Source: Bacteroidales bacterium (lineage in GTDB: Bacteria > Bacteroidota > Bacteroidia > Bacteroidales > UBA3824). From it: a stretch of DNA of 64,000 bases. The notes beneath the pieces are model-generated. The model made no database searches. It saw only the letters and a list, made by a program, of their open reading frames with translations, and had not been told where the DNA came from. The stretch is from the NCBI GenBank assembly GCA_017417315.1, contig JAFPZK010000053.1, positions 294,592 to 358,591 on the forward strand. The letters run 5' to 3'. Each line of letters starts with the position of its first letter. Within the stretch, counting starts at the first letter, position 1. A program made the translations under genes and the position numbers. Of this stretch, positions 43,061-53,009 are shown piece after piece.

Positions 43061-44509
43061 ATGGCAATATCACAAAAGATAGCACAATTAACGGCTTTGG
43101 CTCTCAAAGACAAAGTGTTAACTATTGTCGAAAAACAGACAATTATTGATGCTGCGGTTCAGGAAGGCACTTCAAGAGAAGAAATTACTGATTATCTTGA
43201 CAATGCCTTAAAAGAGGGTTTGAAAAAATATGCGAAAGAAGATTTAAAGCATTGTCCGTTTTGCGGGGCGCAAATTCCGCTTATTTCCGACAACTGCCTT
43301 TTTTGCGGCAATAGCCTTCATAACGTTGATAATCAACACGTAATAAAAATTTCCGGCAAGGAAGTCGAAATTATCAACCGTGAAAACTTAAACACCGCAA
43401 ACTCTCAACGCAACTTAAAAAACTGCCCTGACTGCGGTGCGCCATTTCCGTTAATCAGCAATATTTGCACTAACTGTGGACACGTTCTGCACGAACAAAC
43501 CGATTCGGCTCTTAATATCAAAAACCTCAAAACAAACATTGAAAACAGCATTGAAGCCATAAAAGCCGCGCCTAAACCTACCGTTTGGGACGTCATTAAA
43601 TTTCGTAAAGCAATAGTTTTATTTGCACTTGCAGCGGTTTTTATAATTACGGGATTTTCAGTTTCGGGAATAGGGACTTTTGCCGGCGGGTTTATTATTC
43701 TGTCCTTCATATTGCTGGTTTTGTCATTTATTAATTTGAGAAAACAAAAAAATGAAAATTCACCCGTAAAACTATCCGACGACGAATTTTATAAAGCCGT
43801 TTATTCTCAGGAAATGTATGCTTCGCAAATTGCGACCCTTTACGGCGGCAACGATGAAGCCGAAAAACTTTTAGAAAACTTATCATCGGAAATCAACCTT
43901 CTGAAACAAAACCGAAAGAAAAACCGTAACATAATTTCAGTATGTGTGTTATTGCTGACTATTTGCGTGATAATACTTCCGAAATTTGCACCGTCAGCCA
44001 AGACAAATTATCAAAAAAACAAAGAACAGCACAAAGAAATTTATGAAATGTCAGAGATAAAAAAAGTTTTGAAACCGCTTCCCGAATACAGTGTTGACGA
44101 AAATTTAAGCCCGTATTTCGATGCAGTTTCTGAGGCGGAACTCTCTTTTGATGTTTTGTCTTCAAAAACTTTCATTCAATATTCTGACGGTCAAAGACAA
44201 TTCTATAAGGTGAGAGTCAACAATGTAAAACTTGTTTCAAAAGGTAAAAAAATGGAAAACGGCGCAAAAGTCAATGACCTATGTATTGTTCTTTGGAACA
44301 AAAATAAAGAAGGTCTTAGTGCATATTATCCTATGAATTTGGATTTTACGGATTATTACAAAGGATATGAAGACAACATTTATTCTTTTGTGGAAAACGC
44401 ATACGAAAGTTATTACGGCGATTTTAGTTCCGTTGACTCTTCCTCGAATGTAGAGTCACTGAAAAATATTGCCGACAGTGCGTATTATTATACAATTTAT
44501 ATTGAGTAA
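43061..44509 (+). CDS. Double zinc-ribbon membrane protein
   Basis: This 482-residue protein has an N-terminal helical region (residues 1-60), two zinc ribbons (CPFCGAQIP..CLFCG at 65-82 and CPDCGAPFP..CTNCG at 124-141), two adjacent TM helices (about 188-228), a loop with a predicted coiled coil (260-295), a third TM (about 297-312) and an exported or cytosolic C-terminal domain of about 160 residues. I do not recognise a named family. The next gene starts 7 bases after its stop and also has TM segments, so the two probably work together in the membrane. Confidence 0.65.
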   Translation: MAISQKIAQLTALALKDKVLTIVEKQTIIDAAVQEGTSREEITDYLDNALKEGLKKYAKEDLKHCPFCGAQIPLISDNCLFCGNSLHNVDNQHVIKISGKEVEIINRENLNTANSQRNLKNCPDCGAPFPLISNICTNCGHVLHEQTDSALNIKNLKTNIENSIEAIKAAPKPTVWDVIKFRKAIVLFALAAVFIITGFSVSGIGTFAGGFIILSFILLVLSFINLRKQKNENSPVKLSDDEFYKAVYSQEMYASQIATLYGGNDEAEKLLENLSSEINLLKQNRKKNRNIISVCVLLLTICVIILPKFAPSAKTNYQKNKEQHKEIYEMSEIKKVLKPLPEYSVDENLSPYFDAVSEAELSFDVLSSKTFIQYSDGQRQFYKVRVNNVKLVSKGKKMENGAKVNDLCIVLWNKNKEGLSAYYPMNLDFTDYYKGYEDNIYSFVENAYESYYGDFSSVDSSSNVESLKNIADSAYYYTIYIE

Positions 44510-44516
44510 AAGCATT

Positions 44517-45428
44517 ATGAACGAGAATAAAACATATTTTCAACGTGTGAGTGTCATGTTGGAAAACCTTTTGAAAGACTATAAAAATCAATATCCGAAA
44601 AATTACGGAGATTTGTTCAGAGATTTTTTCCCGATTTTGTTGATTGTTTTAGGTGCGGCGGCGTTTGTATACGGAGCTGCAACAATGACTGACTCAGCAA
44701 TGTTAATCGGAGTTTTGGTAAGCCCTGTGCTTATAGTTTTTGCGTTTTCTCTAAAAAGAGTTAACCGTAAAAACAGACCGGAAAACGTTGACTTTTTGTC
44801 GAAAATCCGCTCGCTTGAATTACAAATGGTTACTTTCAACGAATATCCTGACGTAAAACAATATTTGGAGCAGTTTGAAAACCGTCTTAACGACACGGTT
44901 AAGAAAAAAACTGACACGAAACGTCTGTTCAAGAAATTACAAATTATGCTTTATTGTTTGGTTGCTGCGTTCTTGACCTTTGCGATTATAAAGGCTGCTT
45001 CCGGCAGAATAAAAAATGATGAAGATGCAAATCAATTATATAATTATTTGGAACTTCAAGAGTACAAACCTTTTTTGACGATAACACCGCTGACGAGAAA
45101 AGTAACGGAGAATTGTCAAATAGAAAGTCCGCAAATAGAGGTTTTTCTTAATGGTCTTAATTCCAATTGGCTGACGATTAAAGAATTGAAATTATCCGGC
45201 GACAAAAACGGTCTATTCCGTTTGTTTATCACGGATAACAACGGCAAACACATAAGCCGTTGTCCGAAATTTGTTTTTTCAGGCGACCAAGACAAAAAAA
45301 TTATGTCGATAATGCTCTGTTTTGACTCAGAGCGCAAAACGAGAAACGATTTTGAGGCGTTGAAAGTATTGAAATATTTGGACGAACACAAAAATGATTT
45401 GCGGTTTGTTGTCGAAAAAATGGAATAA
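44517..45428 (+). CDS. Membrane protein partner of the zinc-ribbon protein
   Basis: ATG 44517 (MNENKTYFQRVSVML) is the natural start; the frame could be extended to 44469 only by overlapping the upstream gene. The 303-residue product has two TM helices at about 38-75, a cytosolic segment with LQMVTFNEYPDVKQYLEQFENRL, a third TM (about 140-160) and a C-terminal domain. The TM layout resembles its neighbour (hairpin, coiled coil, TM, domain). Unknown function. A strong bidirectional terminator follows. Confidence 0.6.
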   Translation: MNENKTYFQRVSVMLENLLKDYKNQYPKNYGDLFRDFFPILLIVLGAAAFVYGAATMTDSAMLIGVLVSPVLIVFAFSLKRVNRKNRPENVDFLSKIRSLELQMVTFNEYPDVKQYLEQFENRLNDTVKKKTDTKRLFKKLQIMLYCLVAAFLTFAIIKAASGRIKNDEDANQLYNYLELQEYKPFLTITPLTRKVTENCQIESPQIEVFLNGLNSNWLTIKELKLSGDKNGLFRLFITDNNGKHISRCPKFVFSGDQDKKIMSIMLCFDSERKTRNDFEALKVLKYLDEHKNDLRFVVEKME

Positions 45429-45458
45429 AAAGCGGGGCTTTTTTCTGCCCCGTTTTTA
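45427..45458. terminator. Bidirectional terminator between convergent genes
   Basis: CGGGGC (45433-45438) pairs with GCCCCG (45447-45452), flanked by A-rich DNA on the left and a T-run on the right, so it can stop transcription from both directions. Confidence 0.85.
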
Positions 45459-45467
45459 TAAAAAATT

Positions 45468-47141
45468 TTATTCGCTTGCCTGAACAACGTTTATAATATA
45501 ATCGCCGAGTTTTTCACATTCCGAAATGACGTTCATATAATGCGAACCTAAGGCGTAACTATATTTTCCGTCAGTTAAGGCGACTGTATTTTGATTTCTT
45601 GTCAGACTTCTAAACTCGTTAATTGCGTGTTCGTTTTTCATTGTCATCGCAATGTCGGCTTTTTCATTTTCTTCTCTGCCGGTCTGATTGACCATGTGCG
45701 TCAAAGCAGTCTGAACCAAACCAAACATCTTTATAATATTAGCCTTTTGTTCGGCAGAAAAATCGTCAGAAACTTTTTCCCTCTTATGATTAATCGTTCT
45801 CGCAATGTTGAAACAAGCATCACCGATACTTTCTAACTCCGAAATTATCTTCAACATTTTTTGAAGTTTCAATTTTGACTCGATAGTTAATTTTCCGTCG
45901 CTGACTTTACCGAGGTATTGGCCGATTTCGATTTCCATGTTATCGGTAATGCCTTCGTATTTTTCTATGCGTTTATAAAGTTCGTCAAAGGTCTTTTTGT
46001 CAGTAGTATCCAAAAGTTCTTTGACTAACGAGAACATCTTGTCGCAACGTCCGGCAAAATTAAAAATCTCTTTTCTTGCTTCCAAGAGGCTCATTTCAGA
46101 AGTAGAAAACAATCCGCCCGAAATATATTTAAGTCTGTATTCTTCGTCTTGTTCGGTTTTGTAGGGAAGAAGTTTGCAGACAAGTTTTTCGATTTGGTCA
46201 ACAAAACCTATTAATAAAAGTGTATTGAAAACGTTAAAGGCGGTATGAAACATTGATAGTTTTATCAACACATTGTTTTCAGCCCTCAAAACGTCAGTTG
46301 TAAACCAACTTACGACGTTACAAAACGGATAGAAAATCAACAAAATAACCACCACGCCGAAAACGTTGAAAAACATGTGCGCCAAAGCCGCCCGCCGTGC
46401 CGGAACGTTAGCCGTCAGAGCCGCAATATATGCCGTAACCGTTGTTCCGATGTTTTGACCCATAGCCAAAGCAGCAGTCTGTTCAAAACCGAAACCCGGA
46501 ATATTCATTCCCAAAAGCATTAACGTTATTGCCATCGTTGCCGCCGAAGCCTGAACAATACATGTTACAAGCGCACCGATTAACACAAAAAGCAATATCA
46601 TCAAAAAGCCGCTGCAATCAACACCGTCCAAAAGATTTTTAACTACTTCACCGATTTGCAGGGTTTCTGCCATGTTTTGCAAGAAATGCAAGCCCATAAA
46701 CAAAAGCGCGAAACCGAACAAAAACTCACCGAAACTCTTCTTTTTGGAATTTTTAGAAAAGATGAAAATCAATCCTACCGCTAAAATCGGCAACACAAAC
46801 GAATTAATGTTGAAACTAAAACCGATTACCGAAATTATCCACGCTGTAACGGTTGTGCCGATATTAGCACCCATTATAACGCCGATTGATTGTTTCAGGG
46901 TCATTAAACCGGCGTTGACAAAACTGACAACCATCACCGTCGTCGCAGAACTCGACTGAACAAGAGCCGTTATCAAAATACCGGTGAAAACACCCATAAC
47001 GCGGTTTTTAGTCATAGCGGCAAGAACTGCACGCATTTTTTCGCCGGCGAATTTTTCCAAACCGTCGCTCATGACTTTCATTCCGTAAAGGAACATGCCG
47101 AGCGCACCGACTAAGGAGAGAATGTTGGTTATTGTGTCCAT
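45468..47141 (-). CDS. Na+/phosphate cotransporter with PhoU-like domain, second copy
   Basis: This 557-residue protein has QSSSATTVMVVSF near 62 and VQASAATMAITLM near 195, with GANIGTT and GQNIGTT, a TM core and a PhoU-like helical C-terminus (LYKRIEKYEGITDNMEIEIGQYLG). It is the same length as the 24886-26559 protein and similar throughout, but its DNA is less GC-rich and resembles core genes, so this is probably the native copy. The second QSS repeat has Gln-Ala (QASA) instead of QSSA. Confidence 0.9.
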   Translation of the reverse strand: MDTITNILSLVGALGMFLYGMKVMSDGLEKFAGEKMRAVLAAMTKNRVMGVFTGILITALVQSSSATTVMVVSFVNAGLMTLKQSIGVIMGANIGTTVTAWIISVIGFSFNINSFVLPILAVGLIFIFSKNSKKKSFGEFLFGFALLFMGLHFLQNMAETLQIGEVVKNLLDGVDCSGFLMILLFVLIGALVTCIVQASAATMAITLMLLGMNIPGFGFEQTAALAMGQNIGTTVTAYIAALTANVPARRAALAHMFFNVFGVVVILLIFYPFCNVVSWFTTDVLRAENNVLIKLSMFHTAFNVFNTLLLIGFVDQIEKLVCKLLPYKTEQDEEYRLKYISGGLFSTSEMSLLEARKEIFNFAGRCDKMFSLVKELLDTTDKKTFDELYKRIEKYEGITDNMEIEIGQYLGKVSDGKLTIESKLKLQKMLKIISELESIGDACFNIARTINHKREKVSDDFSAEQKANIIKMFGLVQTALTHMVNQTGREENEKADIAMTMKNEHAINEFRSLTRNQNTVALTDGKYSYALGSHYMNVISECEKLGDYIINVVQASE

Positions 47142-47214
47142 CTAAAATGAATGATTTTGGCGCAAAGATATTACTTTTTTTCTTAAAACAATTTTATTAT
47201 ACCGTTAAATAAAA

Positions 47215-47246
47215 TATAGGGCTGTCCGTTAAGGGGCAGCCCTATA
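47215..47246 (-). terminator. Terminator of metK
   Basis: TATAGGGCTG (47215-47224) pairs perfectly with CAGCCCTATA (47237-47246). On the minus strand a T-rich stretch follows. It lies 6 bases after the metK stop. Confidence 0.8.
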
Positions 47247-47251
47247 AATAT

Positions 47252-48538
47252 TTAAATGGAGAACTCTTTCTTTATAGTGTCAACATAATCGAGTTTTTCC
47301 CAAGTGAAAAATTCGACTTCTTTTTTAACGGTTTTGCCGTTTTCAACAACTTCAACTGTCTCAGAATACGGCTTTCTGCCGAAGTGTCCGTAAGAAGCGG
47401 TCGGCAGGAATATCGGGTTTTTCAATTTCAAGCGTTTGATAATTGCCGAGGGTCTGAGGTCGAAAATTTTTGCAATTTTTTCAGCAATTTCAGAATCGCT
47501 TTCTTTTACTTTTTTCGTTGAAAACGTGTTAACATATATTCCGATAGGTTTTGCAACACCGATTGCGTATGCTACCTGAACCAAAACTTCGTCGCAAACA
47601 CCCGCTGCAACAAGATTTTTAGCGATATGACGTGTAGCGTATGCTGCCGAACGGTCTACTTTTGACGGGTCTTTTCCCGAAAACGCTCCGCCGCCGTGTG
47701 CACCTTTGCCGCCGTAAGTGTCAACAATGATTTTTCTTCCCGTCAAACCCGTATCTCCGTGAGGTCCGCCGATAACGAATTTTCCCGTCGGATTGACAAA
47801 AAGTTTGAAATCTCTTTCAAAAAGGTTTCTTTCTTTTTCTGAAAGTTTTGCTTTAAGTCTGGGGATTAAAATCTCTCTGACATCGTTAGTTATCGTATCC
47901 AACATTTTTTTGTCAGCCTCTAATTGTGCTTCGGGAGTATTGTCAACGGGTTTAACAAAATCATCATGCTGAGTGCTGATGACGATTGTATCAATTCCGA
48001 GCGGTTTGTTGTCGTCAGAATACTCCATCGTAACCTGAGACTTTGAGTCAGGACGCAAATAAAGCATTTGTTTGCCTTCTCGACGGATTTGTGCGAGTTC
48101 AAGCAGAAGTTTGTGAGAAAGTTCTATACTAAACGGCATATAATTTTCGCTTTCTCTAACGGCATAACCGAACATCATACCTTGGTCTCCCGCACCTTGA
48201 TTTTCTTCGTCTTTACGCTCAACACCACGGTTAATATCCTGACTTTGACCGTGAATTGCAGAAATAACGCCGCAAGAATTACCGTCAAACATATATTCGC
48301 CTTTGGTGTAGCCGATTTTATTAATAACATCGCGGGCTGTCTGCTGAACGTCAACATAACCGCGAGTTTTAACCTCGCCTCCGAGGACTGCAAGACCCGT
48401 TGTAACAAAAGTTTCACAAGCCACTTTTGATTCTATGTCCTGCTTTAAAAATTCGTCGAGCAAAGCATCGGAAATCTGATCCGCTACTTTGTCAGGGTGT
48501 CCTTCCGACACCGATTCTGATGTAAAATAGTATGACAT
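47252..48538 (-). CDS. metK: S-adenosylmethionine synthetase
   Basis: This 428-residue protein has [24 protein letters not shown] (ATP site), [12 protein letters not shown], and [22 protein letters not shown]. It makes SAM from methionine and ATP. Length exceeds the E. coli enzyme (384) by about 45 residues, through an insertion around residues 225-245 and a longer C-terminus, which is common in Bacteroidota. No SAM riboswitch fits in the 70 bases upstream, but a -33/-7 promoter does. Confidence 0.95.
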   Translation of the reverse strand: MSYYFTSESVSEGHPDKVADQISDALLDEFLKQDIESKVACETFVTTGLAVLGGEVKTRGYVDVQQTARDVINKIGYTKGEYMFDGNSCGVISAIHGQSQDINRGVERKDEENQGAGDQGMMFGYAVRESENYMPFSIELSHKLLLELAQIRREGKQMLYLRPDSKSQVTMEYSDDNKPLGIDTIVISTQHDDFVKPVDNTPEAQLEADKKMLDTITNDVREILIPRLKAKLSEKERNLFERDFKLFVNPTGKFVIGGPHGDTGLTGRKIIVDTYGGKGAHGGGAFSGKDPSKVDRSAAYATRHIAKNLVAAGVCDEVLVQVAYAIGVAKPIGIYVNTFSTKKVKESDSEIAEKIAKIFDLRPSAIIKRLKLKNPIFLPTASYGHFGRKPYSETVEVVENGKTVKKEVEFFTWEKLDYVDTIKKEFSI

Positions 48539-48567
48539 AATAGTCCTTTTTTTTTATGTTTATGCTG

Positions 48568-48599
48568 CAAAAATAATTATAATTTTCTTTTGCGGCAAA
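48568..48599 (-). promoter_or_regulatory. Probable promoter of metK
   Basis: Minus strand: TTTG (48599-48596), 20 bases, TATTTTTG (48575-48568). It sits between the radA stop and metK, so metK need not depend on radA transcription. Confidence 0.6.
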
Positions 48600-48608
48600 C
48601 TTTTTACT

Positions 48609-49979
48609 TTATTTTTTTGCAAACAAAATTCTGAAAACTTCTTCAATTTTGTTGCAAAGTATGACTTCGATTTGCGTTTTCATAATCGCGACGTTTTTTT
48701 GGTGCGACTGCGAAATAATTATCCTTTTGAATCCGAGTTTTTCGGCCTCCGTGATTCTCTGCTCCACGCGGTTAACGGGACGGATTTCGCCCGTCAGCCC
48801 GACTTCACCCGCAAAACACGTATGCGTGTCAACGGCAATATCCAAATCGCTTGACAAAACGGCAACCAAAACCGCTAAATCCATTGCGGGGTCAATAATT
48901 TTGATTCCGCCCGCGATGTTAAGAAAAACGTCTTTCGTATTAAGTCTGAAACCTGCCCGCCGTTCCAAAACCGCTAAAAGCATATTAAGACGTTTTGAAT
49001 CGAAACCCGTTGTGCTGCGTTGAGGCACACCGTATGCTGCCGTCGAAACAAGTGCTTGAACTTCAATCAAAAACGGTCTTAAACCTTCAACCGCTGCGGC
49101 AATCGTTACGCCCGAAGTATCCTTGTCGTGGTGAAGAAGGAGCAATTCTCCCGGATTGCTGACTTCACGCAGTCCGTTTTGAAGCATTTCGAAAATGCCG
49201 ACCTCAGAAGTAGTACCGAAACGGTTTTTTATTCCGCGCAAGACTCTGTAAACGTGGCTTGAATCGCCTTCAAACTGCAAAACGGTGTCAACCATGTGTT
49301 CAAGAATTTTCGGACCAGCAATATTTCCGTCCTTATTAATATGACCGATTAGAATTATCGGGACGTTAAACTCTTTTGCATGACGGATTAACAAATCAGC
49401 ACATTCGCGAATTTGCGTTATTGTTCCGGGCGAAGAATCCACGTTTTCGGTTCTTAAAGTCTGAATAGAGTCTACAATCACAAGTCCCGGATTATTTTCC
49501 TTGATGTGCGGGATAATATTTTCAACCGTTACTTCGCAAAGAATCAAACAGTTGTCTGATTTTGCTGAAAGTCTTTCAGCGCGGAGTTTTATCTGCGAGG
49601 CACTTTCTTCCCCCGAAACATAAAGTGTCTTTTGAGGTATGCTGAGTGCAATTTGAAGCAACAACGTTGATTTTCCTATTCCGGGTTCTCCGCCGATTAA
49701 TACCACCGAGCCGGGAACGATTCCGCCGCCCAAAACTCTGTTAAATTCTCCGTTTTTAGTATCAATTCTTTCTACTTCATTTGTCTTGATTTCAGAGAGT
49801 TTCTTAGCCTTATTTGAAATAACGCTTTTAGTAACTGCACCGGAAGGCTTTATATCTTTTGAGCCTATTATCTCCTCCGTGTAGGAGTTCCAAGAATTGC
49901 AGTAAGGGCATTTTCCCACCCATTTTGGCGAAGTTGCCCCGCATTGCTGACAAATATAAACTGTTTTTTGTGCCGCCAT
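48609..49979 (-). CDS. radA: DNA repair protein RadA
   Basis: This 456-residue protein has an N-terminal C4 zinc finger (C10, C13, C24, C27), a RecA-like ATPase with Walker A GGEPGIGKST (about 91-100), the RadA-specific IKNRFGTT and a C-terminal Lon-like domain (FAGEVGLTGEIRPVNRVEQRI). It promotes branch migration in recombination. The start is ATG 49979, after an AT-rich upstream region shared with gldL. Confidence 0.95.
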   Translation of the reverse strand: MAAQKTVYICQQCGATSPKWVGKCPYCNSWNSYTEEIIGSKDIKPSGAVTKSVISNKAKKLSEIKTNEVERIDTKNGEFNRVLGGGIVPGSVVLIGGEPGIGKSTLLLQIALSIPQKTLYVSGEESASQIKLRAERLSAKSDNCLILCEVTVENIIPHIKENNPGLVIVDSIQTLRTENVDSSPGTITQIRECADLLIRHAKEFNVPIILIGHINKDGNIAGPKILEHMVDTVLQFEGDSSHVYRVLRGIKNRFGTTSEVGIFEMLQNGLREVSNPGELLLLHHDKDTSGVTIAAAVEGLRPFLIEVQALVSTAAYGVPQRSTTGFDSKRLNMLLAVLERRAGFRLNTKDVFLNIAGGIKIIDPAMDLAVLVAVLSSDLDIAVDTHTCFAGEVGLTGEIRPVNRVEQRITEAEKLGFKRIIISQSHQKNVAIMKTQIEVILCNKIEEVFRILFAKK

Positions 49980-50209
49980 TTTTTTTTACACTTATTTATA
50001 ATAGGTGTGCAAAATTATGAATTTTATTAAAATTGTTAAAATTTTTTAAGAAAAAAAAGAAAAAAATTTTTTTTTCTGAAAAAAGATATATAATTTTAGC
50101 CGTTGAATTTGAAGGAAGTTTTTTTAGGACGGAAAACAAACTCAGCAATTTATGTAAATAATTAACAAACAATAAATTACATTTTATAAATTAAACTAAA
50201 AGTTATATT
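49980..50209. other. AT-rich intergenic region upstream of gldL and radA
   Basis: About 230 bases without a gene. Poly-A and poly-T runs dominate 49980-50095 and there is no exact promoter match, although TATATAATTTT near 50087 could be part of one. A long 5' leader (about 100 bases) precedes gldL. The usual upstream partner gldK is not here. Confidence 0.5.
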
Positions 50210-51127
50210 ATGGTAGCATTTAACAAAACCAAAAAATTTGCGAAGATTTTCCAGAAGGTTAACTCGCTTGGTGCTGCCGTCGTAATTGTCGGCGCGTTGT
50301 TTAAAATCCAGCACTATCCCGGTGCATCAGTCATGCTTATGGTCGGACTGTTGACCGAGGCTGCAATTTTTACCATTACGGCGTTTGCTCCGCTGCCTGT
50401 TGAATATCATTGGCACAATATTTTCCCCGAGCTTTTGATCGGTGAAGAAATTGAGGAGAAAGTCTACAACAATGACGCTCCCGTTGCTCGTTTCAACGAG
50501 GAAACTGGCGAAATCGACGTTACCCGTTCTCCCTACAACTTCTACGGTGAAGGCGGTAAAGTTGCTTCTCCGAAACTCGGTGCAGTTGCACAGACAGACG
50601 GTACGGCACTCGCTAAATTCAACGAAATGTTGGAAAAATCAAGCGACAAAGGTAATTTCTTCGACAAACTCGGTAACTCATTTGCAGATTTCACCGAAAA
50701 CGTTAAAGGTATGGCTTCTGTTGCAAACTCAGCAGTTGCAGCAAAATCATTTACCGAAAGCCTCAATTCGGCATCTAACGCAGTATCTTCAATCAACTCT
50801 GCGGCTGACGACTTGTCTAACACATTGGGCAACGTTCAGAGCAAATTCTCAGGAATCAAAGATCTTGACTTCACCGCTCTTACCGAAGGCAACAAAGAAT
50901 ACAGCAACAATATCAAATCACTCAACGGTAATCTTAAAGCAATCAACGGCGTATTCGAGATTCAATTGCAGGAAATCGATTTCGACACTATGATTGCAGG
51001 TTTGAAAGAATCCGTAACGGGTGCAAAACAGTATTCTACCGAGGTTACAAAACTCAGCAAGAATCTTCAAGCACTCAACACCGTTTACGGCAACATGCTT
51101 ACTGCTTTGAACGTAAAAGTAAGCTAA
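50210..51127 (+). CDS. gldL: Type IX secretion motor protein GldL/PorL
   Basis: This 305-residue inner-membrane protein has two TM helices (about 20-37 and 42-62). The second contains E50 in LMVGLLTEAAIFTITAF, equivalent to the conserved Glu of GldL that is needed for proton-driven motor function, and K/R residues flank TM1. A long cytosolic helical tail has low-complexity Ser/Asn-rich repeats (SSINSAADDLSNTLGNVQS). GldL and GldM form the proton-powered motor of T9SS. Length is close to PorL of Porphyromonas. It is followed by gldM after 49 bases. Confidence 0.93.
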   Translation: MVAFNKTKKFAKIFQKVNSLGAAVVIVGALFKIQHYPGASVMLMVGLLTEAAIFTITAFAPLPVEYHWHNIFPELLIGEEIEEKVYNNDAPVARFNEETGEIDVTRSPYNFYGEGGKVASPKLGAVAQTDGTALAKFNEMLEKSSDKGNFFDKLGNSFADFTENVKGMASVANSAVAAKSFTESLNSASNAVSSINSAADDLSNTLGNVQSKFSGIKDLDFTALTEGNKEYSNNIKSLNGNLKAINGVFEIQLQEIDFDTMIAGLKESVTGAKQYSTEVTKLSKNLQALNTVYGNMLTALNVKVS

Positions 51128-51176
51128 TTTTTAACAATTAAAATTTAATTAAAAATTTCAAATTATTTAAGACACT

Positions 51177-52889
51177 ATGAGTGGAGGAGGAAAAGAGACC
51201 CCAAGGCAGGCGATGATAGGTATGATGTACCTATTCTATACTGCGCTGTTGGCTTTGAACGTCTCTGCTGAAATTCTTACCGCGTTTACGTTGGTCGACG
51301 GAAGTTTGAGAAAAACAAACACTATTACGGAAGGTGTTATTGAAAGTACTCAGACTGAATTTGCCAAGGCAATGACAAACGACCCTAACGGTACGAAAAA
51401 ATACAACGACCTTGCAACGGAAGTTGTAGCAGCAGCAGATAAAGCGTACAAAGAAATCCAGCACTATAAATTGGCCTTAGTAGGAACGCTTGAAGGAGTA
51501 TACGGCGAAAATGATTACACCGTACCTTACAGCGAGGCTTCCGATGCAAAAGACCAAGAAATCGAAAAGGCTTTGCGCGACAAATGGGCAGTAGACAAGC
51601 CCGAGGCCGCAGATAAGAATCTTGTTGATATTGACGACCTCGTTTCTAAAAAAGACGATAACAATGTCGGCGGTGAAATCTTCATTACCAAAGGACAAGG
51701 TAAAGTAGTTGCAGCCGGACGTGAGGGTTACAAAAACACCCTTATCGACATCGTAAACAAAGGTACCGATAACAGCGAGTCTTCTCAGAAAGCAAAACAG
51801 GCTCTTATCGCAAGTTTGAACGAATTACTTTCAACAGCACGTATGAAATCAGAAAGCGATGACATTGACTCTGTTGATTGGGACGTATCAAACTTTGAAC
51901 ACTTGCCCGCTGCCGGCGTTTTGACCCTTATGACCAAAATGCAGGCTGATGTTAGAAACACTGAGTCAAGCGTACTTTCATATTTGTTGAGCCAAATCGG
52001 TAAAGCCGATATGAAATTTAACGCTATCCGCGCCGTAGTAAGCCCGACGACAAGCAGTTACGTTCTTGTTAACGAGCCTTACAAAGCAGACGTATTTATC
52101 GCAGCATACGACTCTACACAAAACCCCGACATTTTGGTTGGCGGAAGCCCGCTGAAAGTTGAAAAAGGTGTAGGTAAGTATAACGGAAGTACCGGTTCGG
52201 TAGGTGTTAAGACCTTTGCAGGTGTTATCAAATTGAAAAACAAATCTACCGGCGAAATTAAGGATTATCCTTTCAAAGGCGAATATGAAGTTGGACAATC
52301 ATCATTGTCAGTATCTCCGACTAAGATGAACGTTCTTTATATCGGTGTTCCGAACCCGTTGGAAGTAACTGCTTCGGGTTACAACTCTGAAAAACTTCAC
52401 GTTTCAATTTCTCAGGGTAGTGTATCAAAAGGTAATGGTGCAGGTGCTTATTCGGCAATCGTAAAAACTCCGGGTACTGCAAAAGTTAGTGTAACGGCTA
52501 CCGTTGACGGTCAGACCAAAAACCTCGGTGTAAGAGAGTTCCGTGTAAAACGTGTTCCGGACCCGAGAGCCTCAGTTACGACAAAAGAGGCTTGGGGTAA
52601 AGGCGGTACGGTTTCAAAAGCAATGCTCGCTGCCTCCGCCGGTGTTAAAGCCGAACTTGAAAACTTTGACTTCGATATGAAATTCCAAGTTACGGGTTTC
52701 AAAGTTTCTGCAACAATTAAAGGTTTCGTTCAGGACGCAACAAGTGCAGGTCCTGCATTTACGGCACAGCAAAAAAGCATTATTAATCAGGCTCCCGCAG
52801 GAAGCAAACTTTATATCGAAGATATTAAAGCAAAAGGTCCTGACGGTTCTCTCCGTGATTTGGGTGCAATCGTATTGAAACTGAAATAA
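51177..52889 (+). CDS. gldM: Type IX secretion motor protein GldM/PorM
   Basis: This 570-residue protein has an N-terminal TM (RQAMIGMMYLFYTALLALNV, about 10-30) with a short cytosolic Gly-rich start (MSGGGKETP), followed by a helical D1 domain and beta-rich Ig-like D2-D4 domains (ISQGSVSKGNGAGAYSAIVKT near 408-428). The last residues, DLGAIVLKLK, are typical. It dimerises, spans the periplasm and transmits motor torque to the outer-membrane ring of PorK/PorN. It is somewhat longer than the Flavobacterium protein (about 515). Confidence 0.95.
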   Translation: MSGGGKETPRQAMIGMMYLFYTALLALNVSAEILTAFTLVDGSLRKTNTITEGVIESTQTEFAKAMTNDPNGTKKYNDLATEVVAAADKAYKEIQHYKLALVGTLEGVYGENDYTVPYSEASDAKDQEIEKALRDKWAVDKPEAADKNLVDIDDLVSKKDDNNVGGEIFITKGQGKVVAAGREGYKNTLIDIVNKGTDNSESSQKAKQALIASLNELLSTARMKSESDDIDSVDWDVSNFEHLPAAGVLTLMTKMQADVRNTESSVLSYLLSQIGKADMKFNAIRAVVSPTTSSYVLVNEPYKADVFIAAYDSTQNPDILVGGSPLKVEKGVGKYNGSTGSVGVKTFAGVIKLKNKSTGEIKDYPFKGEYEVGQSSLSVSPTKMNVLYIGVPNPLEVTASGYNSEKLHVSISQGSVSKGNGAGAYSAIVKTPGTAKVSVTATVDGQTKNLGVREFRVKRVPDPRASVTTKEAWGKGGTVSKAMLAASAGVKAELENFDFDMKFQVTGFKVSATIKGFVQDATSAGPAFTAQQKSIINQAPAGSKLYIEDIKAKGPDGSLRDLGAIVLKLK

Positions 52890-52930
52890 TTTTGCAAAAA
52901 AAATAGTCTTTTTTAGACAATAATCTTTAA

Positions 52931-52977
52931 AAAAAAGAGTTTTAATAATACAAACGGGTTTATTAAAACTCTTTTTT
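52931..52977 (+). terminator. Strong intrinsic terminator between gldM and gldN
   Basis: An 18-bp stem (52931-52948 with 52960-52977, core GAGTTTTAATAA) encloses an 11-base loop and ends in a T-run up to 52979. gldN starts 30 bases later and has no good promoter box in between. Confidence 0.85.
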
Positions 52978-53009
52978 TTATTTGTAAATTTTTTTATTTG
53001 AAGATAATT

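Noticed and set aside
48539..48608. SAM riboswitch upstream of metK
   Set aside because: Only 70 bases are available between radA and metK, with promoter boxes inside and no matching fold.
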